A stretch of 9,080 nucleotides of DNA, from NCBI GenBank assembly GCA_021160705.1, contig JAGHBZ010000286.1, positions 1 through 9,080 on the forward strand. The letters run 5' to 3'. The position numbers were made by a program, and so were the translations under genes. The stretch comes from Candidatus Sumerlaeota bacterium. GTDB lineage: Bacteria; Sumerlaeota; Sumerlaeia; MWCT01; JAGHBZ01. Below the pieces are notes generated by a model that did not search any database, had not been told where the DNA came from, and saw only the letters and a program-made list of their open reading frames with translations. Below are positions 1-5,783 of this stretch, one piece after another; position 1 is the stretch's first letter; each line of letters begins with the position of its first letter.

Positions 1-332
1 CTTTTCTGACTGAGCTCACCTCAAACACAGCAACCACCGAGATGGCGCTTCCGATTCTTGGTTCGGTAAGCACCGCAATTCACCTGCATCCGCTTCTGCT
101 AATGATACCTGCGACACTTTCTGCCTCCTGTGCGTTTATGCTTCCTGTCGCTACGCCACCTAACGCAATAATATTCGGCACGCAACGACTTACTATCTCA
201 CAGATGGCGAAAGTAGGAATAATCCTTAACCTGTTTGGGGTAGTTCTTATCACGCTGGGAGTGTATTTCTTTGCTACCGCAGTGCTGAATATTGACATCT
301 CGCAATTCCCAGCCTGGGCAATGAACCACTAA
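1..332 (+). CDS. DASS/SLC13-family sodium:dicarboxylate/anion symporter, C-terminal fragment
   Basis: Only the last 109 codons are in the window; the reading frame is open from base 3 and the start lies upstream. The family (CitT/DASS, SLC13, VcINDY-like) moves dicarboxylates, citrate or sulfate across the inner membrane, usually with Na+. The fragment carries two family signatures: TELTSNTATTEMA near bases 9-47, the second SNT motif that helps form the sodium and substrate site, and CAFMLPVATPPNAIIFGT near bases 129-185. Two long hydrophobic stretches follow, the last (about 210-290) being the final membrane helix, and the protein ends with a short tail FPAWAMNH. Substrate cannot be told from this part. 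The next gene is on the opposite strand 240 bp away, so this is the end of its transcription unit. The family call is firm; the substrate is open. Confidence 0.93.
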   Translation, partial: FLTELTSNTATTEMALPILGSVSTAIHLHPLLLMIPATLSASCAFMLPVATPPNAIIFGTQRLTISQMAKVGIILNLFGVVLITLGVYFFATAVLNIDISQFPAWAMNH

Positions 333-355
333 TAATATTTCCCCTTTTAAAATTA

Positions 356-388
356 AACAAATGGAATTTGTTCCGTTCTGGTTTTTTT
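356..388 (+). terminator. possible weak terminator after the symporter gene
   Basis: A perfect 7-bp inverted repeat with a 3-base loop (AACAAAT at 356-362, ATTTGTT at 366-372) lies 24 bp after the symporter stop, and a run of seven T occurs at 382-388. The stem is AT-rich and nine bases separate it from the T run, so this is not a textbook intrinsic terminator. Position and orientation are right, but the structure is marginal. Confidence 0.3.
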
Positions 389-572
389 AGCGAGAATTGA
401 CCCGACGAAAGTATAATATCAATTAGGAAATGTTGTTAATCTCTGTGGATAGGCTACATCTTCCTACTGGATGTTCTCCAACAATGATTTTGTGCAGATA
501 ACGCACAACCCTACTTATCGTTATGAAGCGTAGCAAAATAGCAGTCACGCTGGAGAGAGTTATGTCTATTCA

Positions 573-869
573 TTACGGTAAGTATCTATCAATGTCTAAA
601 GCACTATGAAATACCCCTAAAATGACAATGCTTGAAGTTGACCTGATTTGGTAAGCAATTCTATAATGACCGTATAACAATATACGGATTTCACCGTCTT
701 CCTCTTCACGATATCTGTACCCTATCTCAGGAAATTGGCTAAGACTCTGCGCTTTTTCGTATATTCCCGAAATAACCTTCTGCGCTGCAATTGGATTATC
801 CGCAGATATATAATCATAGATGTCGCGAAGCCAACGATACGCTTCCTCGGTCCATCTTATTTCTGCCAT
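573..869 (-). CDS. ParE/RelE-type toxin of a type II toxin-antitoxin pair
   Basis: A 98-residue protein of the ParE/RelE superfamily fold. Visible family features are an N-terminal beta strand (AEIRWTEEA), a long helical pair including DIYDYISADNPIAAQKV (about residues 16-32), the LSQFPEIGYRYRE turn (43-55), and the C-terminal strands with RILLYGHYRIAYQI (62-75) and ILGVFHSALD (83-92). The conserved Tyr-Arg before the penultimate strand and the late His fit ParE members. ParE proteins poison gyrase while RelE proteins cut mRNA on ribosomes; the DNP.AA and YRI.Y signatures favour ParE, but sequence alone does not settle the target. Its start codon lies inside the antitoxin gene (13-bp overlap) with only a weak ribosome site (GATAAGAAG), which suggests translation coupled to the antitoxin. 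Nothing is truncated, so the toxin is probably functional. Confidence 0.9.
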   Translation of the reverse strand: MAEIRWTEEAYRWLRDIYDYISADNPIAAQKVISGIYEKAQSLSQFPEIGYRYREEEDGEIRILLYGHYRIAYQIRSTSSIVILGVFHSALDIDRYLP

Positions 870-1042
870 CTTCTTATCCGACGTTCCATTTCTTCATTCG
901 AAATTACTCTCCCTTTCCGGGAGTCCTCTAAACCCCTCTGAATCATACGTTCGAAAGCGAGTTCTCGCATAATTTCTTCATAGCTAGCATCATCTGGTTG
1001 CGACCGTATGACCTCGGTCATTTTCTCTTTTGCGTTCGACAT
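857..1042 (-). CDS. antitoxin partner of the ParE-type toxin
   Basis: A 61-residue, highly charged protein (MSNAKEKMTEVIRSQPDD...) encoded just upstream of the toxin and overlapping it by 13 bp, the normal order for type II modules. The middle part (YEEIMRELAFERMIQRGLEDSRKGRVIS) and the end EEMERRIRRWQK match in style the short antitoxins that accompany ParE toxins, in which an acidic and basic helical tail ending near a Trp wraps the toxin. I see no clear ribbon-helix-helix or Phd/AbrB DNA-binding segment, so autoregulation is assumed from the class, not seen. The start was chosen at 1042 because AAGGAGG lies five bases upstream of this ATG; a start at 1069 would add nine residues and has no such site. 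A TATAAT element 38 bp upstream probably drives both genes. Confidence 0.82.
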   Translation of the reverse strand: MSNAKEKMTEVIRSQPDDASYEEIMRELAFERMIQRGLEDSRKGRVISNEEMERRIRRWQK

Positions 1043-1079
1043 ACAAACCTCCTTAAAACAGGCAGGCATAACTATTAAA

Positions 1080-1085
1080 ATTATA
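1080..1085 (-). promoter_or_regulatory. -10 element for the toxin-antitoxin pair
   Basis: The minus strand carries a perfect TATAAT 38 bp before the antitoxin start. No good -35 box is found 16-18 bp upstream; the region there is GAAAAAGG-like. An imperfect palindrome (6 of 8 positions paired, 1068-1084) overlaps it and could be an operator, but the area is AT-rich and this may be chance. Confidence 0.4.
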
Positions 1086-1219
1086 TGGATTACAGGCGAT
1101 ACCTTTTTCTGTTTTCACTTCCACAATAAATACAAGCAGAGATTTTCACTGGTAGTTTATACATATAAGCATATGAAAAACAAAGGAGATAGGTCAAGAA
1201 GAATTGAGTAGCAGAAGAC

Positions 1220-1234
1220 AAAAAGCCATCTGGC
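1220..1234 (-). terminator. possible terminator of the ornithine aminotransferase gene
   Basis: Read on the minus strand, GCCAGATGGC is followed directly by TTTTT, about 47 bp past the stop codon. The stem is only 3 bp with a 4-base loop (or 4 bp with a 2-base loop), so it is weak. It is the only hairpin plus T-run after this gene. Confidence 0.3.
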
Positions 1235-1280
1235 GGAGACTGCAGGGAATGGTCTGAATACCAAACGAATTTACGGGTCT

Positions 1281-2507
1281 TTAGCCACCGGTCAGGACTG
1301 ATTCAATTCGTTCAAGTGCCCAATCAATTTCTTCTTTTGTAATGATAAGAGGAGGAGCGAAACGAATCACGTTTTCACGTGTCTCTTTGCAAAGCAGTCC
1401 TTTGTCTTTAAGTTTCAGGCAAAACTTGCGAGCACCACCTGCATCCTCCGCGAGTTCTACACCAATCATCAGCCCTTTACCCCGAACCTCTTTGACATAG
1501 GGGCTGTCAATTCGAGCGAGCTGTTCCATAAAATAAGGTCCTAGCTCAGCGGCATTCTCAATCATCTTCTCTTCAATAAGGACTTTAATTGCGGTACGTG
1601 CAACTGCACAGCCAAGCGGATTACCGCCATAAGTGCTACCATGGTCGCCAGGATGGAATACACCCAGAACCTCTTTATTGGAGAGAACAGCGGAGATAGG
1701 ATACACGCCACCGGAAAGTGCTTTGCCAATAAGTGTTACGTCGGCTTCAATGCCTTCGTGTTCTTCAGCCAGTAATTTCCCGGTTCGTCCAAGCCCGGTC
1801 TGGATTTCGTCGGTAATCAGCATAATATTATGTCTGTTGCAAATCTCGCGCACACGGCGGAGATACCCCTCTGGCGGTACGATGATACCTCCTTCGCCCT
1901 GGATTGGCTCGACGAGAAACGCCACTGTGTTAGGGGTAATTGCATTCTCCAGTGCATCCGCATCGCCGAACGGAATGATTTTAAACCCTGGAGTAAAAGG
2001 TTCATAGCCGTCTCTATATTGTTTTTCAGTGCTGAACCCAACGATGGTCAGGGTTCTGCCGTGGAAATTATTTTCGCAGACGATGATTTCTGCCTGACCT
2101 CTTGGTACACCTTTGACCGTGTAGCCCCACTTACGAACTGCCTTAATTGCCGATTCCACGGCTTCAGCGCCACTGTTCATTGGCAGGACCATATGCGAGT
2201 TTGTGAGTTCGCAGAGCTCTTTATAGAATAACCCGAGCTGGTCATTGCGAAAAGCACGTGATACCAGGGTCAGGCGTTGTGCCTGCTCAATTAAAGTTTG
2301 TACAATCTTTGGATGACAATGCCCCTGGTTAACTGCCGAATAAGACGACAGAAAGTCAAGATACTTGTTTCCCTCAACATCCCAGACCCATATTCCTTTG
2401 CCTCGTGTGAGCACCACATCAAGGGGATGATAGTTTCTTGCTCCGAACTGCTCTTCCAGTTCTATAAAATACTTTGGCTCTCTTTGTCGTTCATCTTGTA
2501 GCACCAT
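1281..2507 (-). CDS. rocD: ornithine--oxo-acid aminotransferase (ornithine aminotransferase)
   Basis: A 408-residue PLP enzyme of class III aminotransferases, the usual length for bacterial RocD. It converts ornithine and 2-oxoglutarate to glutamate 5-semialdehyde and glutamate in the cytoplasm, linking arginine/ornithine breakdown to proline and glutamate. Marks of ornithine aminotransferase rather than acetylornithine or GABA aminotransferase are SSYSAVNQGHCHP (54-66, with the substrate-binding Tyr56), RKWGYTVKG (125-133), NFHGRTL (147-153) and VEPIQGEGG (199-207). Cofactor residues are visible: NSGAEA (111-116) for the phosphate, Asp233 in ITDEIQTGLGRTG for the pyridine nitrogen, Lys262 in GKALSGG for the Schiff base, and STYGGNPL (291-298). 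The start is supported by GAGGTGA seven bases upstream. It appears monocistronic with its own promoter; no arginase or proline gene is beside it. Confidence 0.96.
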   Translation of the reverse strand: MVLQDERQREPKYFIELEEQFGARNYHPLDVVLTRGKGIWVWDVEGNKYLDFLSSYSAVNQGHCHPKIVQTLIEQAQRLTLVSRAFRNDQLGLFYKELCELTNSHMVLPMNSGAEAVESAIKAVRKWGYTVKGVPRGQAEIIVCENNFHGRTLTIVGFSTEKQYRDGYEPFTPGFKIIPFGDADALENAITPNTVAFLVEPIQGEGGIIVPPEGYLRRVREICNRHNIMLITDEIQTGLGRTGKLLAEEHEGIEADVTLIGKALSGGVYPISAVLSNKEVLGVFHPGDHGSTYGGNPLGCAVARTAIKVLIEEKMIENAAELGPYFMEQLARIDSPYVKEVRGKGLMIGVELAEDAGGARKFCLKLKDKGLLCKETRENVIRFAPPLIITKEEIDWALERIESVLTGG

Positions 2508-2655
2508 ATTTGTTCACCTCACATTGTTATTGAAGTAATCGCAGGCTAAAAAATGTCTGCCTCCAAATATCCTAGAAAGTTTGATAAGTAAAGGGTCAAA
2601 CATTCTTTGCTGATTATGTCATATATTATAATTGTTGAGAGAATAGATGGTGGAG

Positions 2656-2684
2656 ATACTATTATTATGCGAGGGAGGTGTCAA
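2656..2684 (-). promoter_or_regulatory. sigma-70-type promoter for rocD
   Basis: On the minus strand there is TTGACA (2684-2679), a 17-base spacer, and TAGTAT (2661-2656, four of six matches to TATAAT). It would give a leader of about 140 nt before the rocD start. A second, perfect TATAAT lies downstream at 2630-2625 but lacks a -35 box. Within the leader, an imperfect hairpin (GCAGAC/GCCTGC, one mismatch, 2541-2560) with a T-rich loop lies about 34 bp before the start. No known riboswitch is recognised. Confidence 0.5.
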
Positions 2685-2737
2685 TATTCAAATTGAAGAA
2701 GTGAATGGGTTGGGAAGAAAAAGGCAATTAAGCAGGA

Positions 2738-3112
2738 CTATCTATTCCAGAAAAAATGCATAAGAATCAGCCGGTGAAGATTACGCTGTGCTTCTATATA
2801 GCTTTGTAGTGCACCGGTGAACTGCATTGACTTGAACATCCGATAACTCAAATGGTCGCAGAACCCCTGAGCAATTCCATTAAGCACTGGATTAGGTGAA
2901 TGTTTTAGACTCGTAAGTAGACGTTTCCCTTTAGAAGTGAGTCGGAATTGTTCTTTTCCCCAGAGAGTTCTTTTCAAAGTCACCCAGCCATTGTCTACTA
3001 CAGTATCCAACACAGGCTGGAGGGATTCAGCAGATTTCTTTTTAATACCCCACCGTGCTTTACGCAGTACGAATACTACGTCTGGGCTTAACTCTTTAGA
3101 AGGTAATGCCAT
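2738..3112 (-). CDS. hypothetical protein, possible winged-helix DNA-binding domain
   Basis: A 124-residue protein I do not recognise. Residues 30-70 look like the second half of a winged helix: a helix SLQPVLDTVVDNGWV (30-44), a first strand, then EQFRLTSKGKRLLTSL (54-69), the strand-turn-helix wording typical of the wing and following helix in PadR/MarR-like proteins. Residues 75-124 have aromatic and basic residues, with no membrane span. It has no catalytic motif. The start has only a weak ribosome site (GCGGAAATG), so an alternative start is possible. It is divergent from the five-cysteine protein gene, sharing a 113-bp AT-rich spacer with TATAAT-like boxes on the minus strand (3153-3158, 3166-3171); a regulator controlling itself and that gene is one possibility. 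That it is a gene is fairly likely; the DNA-binding role is a guess. Confidence 0.6.
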   Translation of the reverse strand: MALPSKELSPDVVFVLRKARWGIKKKSAESLQPVLDTVVDNGWVTLKRTLWGKEQFRLTSKGKRLLTSLKHSPNPVLNGIAQGFCDHLSYRMFKSMQFTGALQSYIEAQRNLHRLILMHFFWNR

Positions 3113-3225
3113 TGATTTTCATTTCCGCTTGAAATCTATTGTGTGCTAAATCATTATATAAAGAAATTATATGAGTTGATAGCTAAAAAAGAAACTAAAG
3201 ACAGAAAAAATTGGAGATGAGACCA

Positions 3226-3444
3226 ATGAAGGAATGTTTCGGGATGCAGATGGCATTTGGACCTGAGGGAATAGCGCCTGAACCTGAAGAACGAAAGAAA
3301 TGTTATGAATGTGAAGATTTTGACAAGTGTTTCAAATATTGTCTAATTCGTGCACTTCATAGTCTCAGATTTGAGATTCGGTCCGGGGTTTCGGGTATCC
3401 GAAAATCACTTGGTGGTAGTCATTCTGAAATGCCTCTCTGGTAA
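3226..3444 (+). CDS. small five-cysteine protein, possible metal- or Fe-S-binding
   Basis: A 72-residue protein of unknown function, likely cytoplasmic as it has no signal or membrane segment. After an acidic, proline-containing lead (FGPEGIAPEPEERKK) comes a compact cysteine module, Cys26-x2-Cys29-x5-Cys35-x3-Cys39 (CYECEDFDKCFKYC), followed by a basic helix LIRALHSLRFEIRSGVSGIRKSL (40-62) and a conserved-looking end SEMPLW. Cys4 is a fifth, separate cysteine. Four closely spaced cysteines suggest a zinc site or an iron-sulfur cluster, but no known ferredoxin or zinc-ribbon pattern is matched exactly. I recall similar short CxxC proteins annotated as hypothetical in several anaerobe genomes. 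The start at 3226 is chosen because GGAG lies nine bases upstream; a TTG at 3211 in frame lies inside that ribosome site. It converges on the GT2 gene with a 15-bp gap. Confidence 0.75.
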   Translation: MKECFGMQMAFGPEGIAPEPEERKKCYECEDFDKCFKYCLIRALHSLRFEIRSGVSGIRKSLGGSHSEMPLW

Positions 3445-3452
3445 AGCCGAGA

Positions 3453-3486
3453 CGTCGCCTCAATATCGTTTTTTATATAGGCGACG
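3453..3486. repeat. 8-bp GC-rich inverted repeat between convergent genes
   Basis: CGTCGCCT at 3453-3460 is perfectly complementary to AGGCGACG at 3479-3486, with an 18-base AT-rich loop containing TTTTTT. The arms straddle the end of the GT2 gene and begin 8 bp after the stop of the five-cysteine gene. It could fold in either transcript and act as a shared 3'-end structure, though no T-run follows the stem on the minus strand and only TTTT follows on the plus strand. Confidence 0.4.
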
Positions 3487-4194
3487 GAGTTTTATCAAAT
3501 CAGTAAACATCTTGATAGCATCTCTGGTCGGGCTTACTCGTGAAGCAGGCGAATTTATCCATTTTACAGGCACTTCTTTTATCCGATAGCCAGCGCGGCG
3601 GGCTAACAGTAGTATTTCCACATCAAAGGCAAATCCACTTAGTTGTTGTTCGGCAAAGACCTTTTTAGCGACCTCTGCACGAAATAGCTTGAATCCGCAC
3701 TGGGAGTCTTTAATGCCTTTAAGAACGAGCATTCGGACGAATAGATTAAACACCCTGCCCATAGTTTCACGATAAAAAGGCTGATGTATAATAATCTCCG
3801 ACTCAGGTAATGCGCGAGAACCGATAGCCACATCATACCCTTCGTTTATAGCCTGGATTAGTTTATTGACTTCTTCAATAGGGGTACTGAGGTCAGCGTC
3901 GCTGAATAGGATTAGCTCGCCTCTGGCAGAGAGAATGCCATTTCTGGTGGCTGCGCCTTTTCCCAGATTCCGCTCGTTCTTGACGATTTTCAGAGATTCA
4001 ATGTTAAGTGCCGTTGCGACCTGGATGGTTTTATCTGTTGAGCCATCATCCACCAGAATTATTTCTGCGGAATATGGCTGTGTTGCCAGGAAATCTCGGA
4101 TTCTCTTTAGTGTTGTGCTGATGCGTTTCTCTTCGTTGTATGCAGGGATTACAATACTAAGATAGACATTCTCAGCGGTTCTATTCTCAGACAT
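3460..4194 (-). CDS. GT2 glycosyltransferase, ALG5/DPM1-like (polyprenyl-phosphate sugar transferase type)
   Basis: A 244-residue family 2 glycosyltransferase with a GT-A fold. Motifs in order: SIVIPAYNEEKR (13-24), ILVDDGSTDKT (46-56) for the nucleotide sugar, NERNLGKGAATRNG (73-86), FSDADLSTP (97-105) whose DAD is the metal-binding DxD, IGSRALP (124-130), DSQCGFKLF (163-171) and the late GFAFDVEIL (187-195). The DLSTP and QCGFKLF wording is characteristic of dolichyl/polyprenyl-phosphate glucosyl- or mannosyltransferases, which load a sugar from UDP- or GDP-sugar onto a lipid phosphate on the cytoplasmic side of the membrane. It lacks the C-terminal membrane helices some relatives have, so it is probably peripheral. 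It starts 13 bp after the PduS-like gene with AAGGAT upstream, so the two are probably cotranscribed. Sugar and acceptor cannot be read from the sequence. Confidence 0.92.
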   Translation of the reverse strand: MSENRTAENVYLSIVIPAYNEEKRISTTLKRIRDFLATQPYSAEIILVDDGSTDKTIQVATALNIESLKIVKNERNLGKGAATRNGILSARGELILFSDADLSTPIEEVNKLIQAINEGYDVAIGSRALPESEIIIHQPFYRETMGRVFNLFVRMLVLKGIKDSQCGFKLFRAEVAKKVFAEQQLSGFAFDVEILLLARRAGYRIKEVPVKWINSPASRVSPTRDAIKMFTDLIKLRRLYKKRY

Positions 4195-4207
4195 TTAATT
4201 ATCCTTT

Positions 4208-5560
4208 TCAGGTTTTCTGGATAATTATTTTTTCATTATCCACGTGCGTGACCACGCCTGCAACCGGGGAGTGCAGGGGAACACCCAGCGATTCTTTATC
4301 AACGTCAGCAATGATTTGTCCCTCTTTTATCTTATCGCCAGGCTTGACCTGTGGGGTACAGGGAGTGCCAATGTGTTGGCTAAGTAGGAGATGATACACC
4401 TTCGTCTTCAGGTCCGGCTTCTCTACAAATTTACATCCACGCTCATAGCGGGAGAGCTCCAATCGTGCTTTGATACGCCGTGTAGGAAGCATACGCTCTT
4501 TTCTCAGGGGATGTGAGGCAAATACTTTTTTTAATGGTTCAGGCTTTATATGCTGGCAAGCAAGGTCTTTTTTGATTTGCACATTAAGGCTTCTTGGCGA
4601 TAAGTTCATAAAACAAGCATAAAGCTCACAGATACCACACTCACAGCAAAACTGAGCAGTGCGAAAAATGGGGTTGTCCCGACTGAGCCCTTGTGCAGCA
4701 GCTATCATCAGACGATGCGGTTCAATGCTATGTCCAAGCAAATATCGTGGGCATAACTCCGTACATTCCTTGCATTCGCAACAAATTGAGACAATGTTTT
4801 TAGTTATCTCTCTACGTAGATTTGTGTAGCGCATTGCCAGATAACTGGTTCGTGGCAGAACGATAAGCCCCTTGGTTGTCTTGACCACAGGAGCATCCCA
4901 GTTCTCCACCACTTTTCCCATTATTGGTCCGCCCTCTAAAAGGAGATAATTTGCTTCATCTATGCCATTCCCGTATACCTTTACTATTTCTCGGATAGGA
5001 GTTCCCACAGCAACCCTTACGGTCACTGGTTCAGGTATGTCGCCATTAAGAGTAAAATAGGTATGGGTCAGGGGTTTATTCTCTGTTAATACAAAATGTA
5101 CATTGAGTAATGTCTCAACATTCATCACCACCGCACCTACGTTGAGCGGGATACCGGCTTCAGGAACGATTCGTCCCAGAACTTCATAAACCAGAACCTG
5201 CTCGTCGCCTGCTGGATAGGTATCTTCAAGCAAATGCAGGCGAACAGTTTTATATTTATCAGATGCCTTTTTTATCTGCTGGACAGCAGAGGTGTATTTC
5301 TTCTTGATACAGAAGATGACCTCTTTTGCTCCGACAACCTTCTTAAGTAAATCCGCAGTCTCAACCAGTTCATTGGCGTATTTCTGCATTAAAATCTGGT
5401 CAACGGCAAGCAGTGGTTCACATTCCGCACCATTTATCAGCAGGTATTCAGCGGTTGCTGAAAGCTTTACATAGGTAGGAAACCCTGCGCCACCTGCCCC
5501 AACAATCCCAGCATTCCTAACTTTCTTAATGATTTTTTCTTTATCTTTTCTGTTCATCAT
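4208..5560 (-). CDS. PduS/RnfC-like flavin and iron-sulfur NADH-linked oxidoreductase
   Basis: A 450-residue protein of the Complex I 51-kDa-like/SLBB group. Order: Rossmann-like NADH/FMN part with GIVGAGGAGFPT (18-29) and INGAECEP (42-49), an SLBB segment near 178-232, two [4Fe-4S] motifs (Cys260, 263, 266, 270 with CP; and Cys305, 308, 311, 316), and a C-terminal barrel-sandwich domain (about 398-448) with LHSPVAGVV but no modified lysine. RnfC has the sandwich domain at its N-terminus; the C-terminal position and the total length match PduS, the cobalamin reductase of propanediol microcompartments. The likely job is moving electrons from NADH through flavin and Fe-S clusters to an unknown acceptor. 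No microcompartment shell, diol dehydratase or other Rnf gene is present here. The tandem ATGs at 5560/5557 lack a clear ribosome site. Family confident, partner unknown. Confidence 0.88.
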   Translation of the reverse strand: MMNRKDKEKIIKKVRNAGIVGAGGAGFPTYVKLSATAEYLLINGAECEPLLAVDQILMQKYANELVETADLLKKVVGAKEVIFCIKKKYTSAVQQIKKASDKYKTVRLHLLEDTYPAGDEQVLVYEVLGRIVPEAGIPLNVGAVVMNVETLLNVHFVLTENKPLTHTYFTLNGDIPEPVTVRVAVGTPIREIVKVYGNGIDEANYLLLEGGPIMGKVVENWDAPVVKTTKGLIVLPRTSYLAMRYTNLRREITKNIVSICCECKECTELCPRYLLGHSIEPHRLMIAAAQGLSRDNPIFRTAQFCCECGICELYACFMNLSPRSLNVQIKKDLACQHIKPEPLKKVFASHPLRKERMLPTRRIKARLELSRYERGCKFVEKPDLKTKVYHLLLSQHIGTPCTPQVKPGDKIKEGQIIADVDKESLGVPLHSPVAGVVTHVDNEKIIIQKT

Positions 5561-5589
5561 TATATCAATTGTGTTTTATAACTTATTCG

Positions 5590-5643
5590 GACTATGGGAG
5601 ATTCTACGAATTATCTGGCACTATCTTTGAGAGCCTCATAGTC
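5590..5643. repeat. inverted repeat in the divergent spacer upstream of the PduS-like gene
   Basis: GACTATG (5590-5596) and CATAGTC (5637-5643) are perfect 7-bp arms; on the + strand, G.U pairs and one more G-C pair lengthen the stem to about ten pairs. The 40-base interior contains a smaller ATTC/GAAT hairpin (5602-5612). A separate perfect 5-bp hairpin, CACTC-TTATG-GAGTG, follows at 5652-5666. On the minus strand these lie 30-106 bp upstream of the PduS-like start. They match no riboswitch I know, and they could be operators or chance. Confidence 0.35.
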
Positions 5644-5783
5644 TCATTATCCACTCTTATGGAGTGAAAAAAGTAGTTTCAAAAAGACGCCAATTATTTA
5701 AAAATATACAAAAGTTGAGTAATTTAACTATGCGCACGAATTGAATTATCTTAATCTGGACTTAATGATTCGGTCAATCTTTT

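Noticed and set aside
430..501. Plus-strand 23-codon frame preceded by AGGA
   Set aside because: AGGA is only one base from the ATG, too close for a working ribosome site, and the peptide is not recognisable.
1043..1069. Longer antitoxin with nine extra N-terminal residues
   Set aside because: The AAGGAGG site lies within this extension and is ideally placed for the internal ATG at 1042.
735..1211. Plus-strand frames of 67-68 codons over the toxin-antitoxin pair
   Set aside because: They overlap the recognised toxin and antitoxin on the other strand and encode no recognisable protein.
1633..2231. Two plus-strand open frames of 124 and 133 codons
   Set aside because: They lie wholly antisense to the well-supported rocD gene, show no family motifs and have no ribosome sites; they are shadows of its codon pattern.
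2647..2763. Plus-strand 38-codon frame starting MVEILLLCEGG and ending in a basic tail
   Set aside because: It lacks a ribosome site, overlaps the rocD promoter and the end of the minus-strand 124-codon gene, and is short enough to be chance.
5561..5783. Cobalamin riboswitch upstream of the PduS-like gene
   Set aside because: No B12-box-like sequence or the expected long conserved core is visible in the 223-bp spacer.
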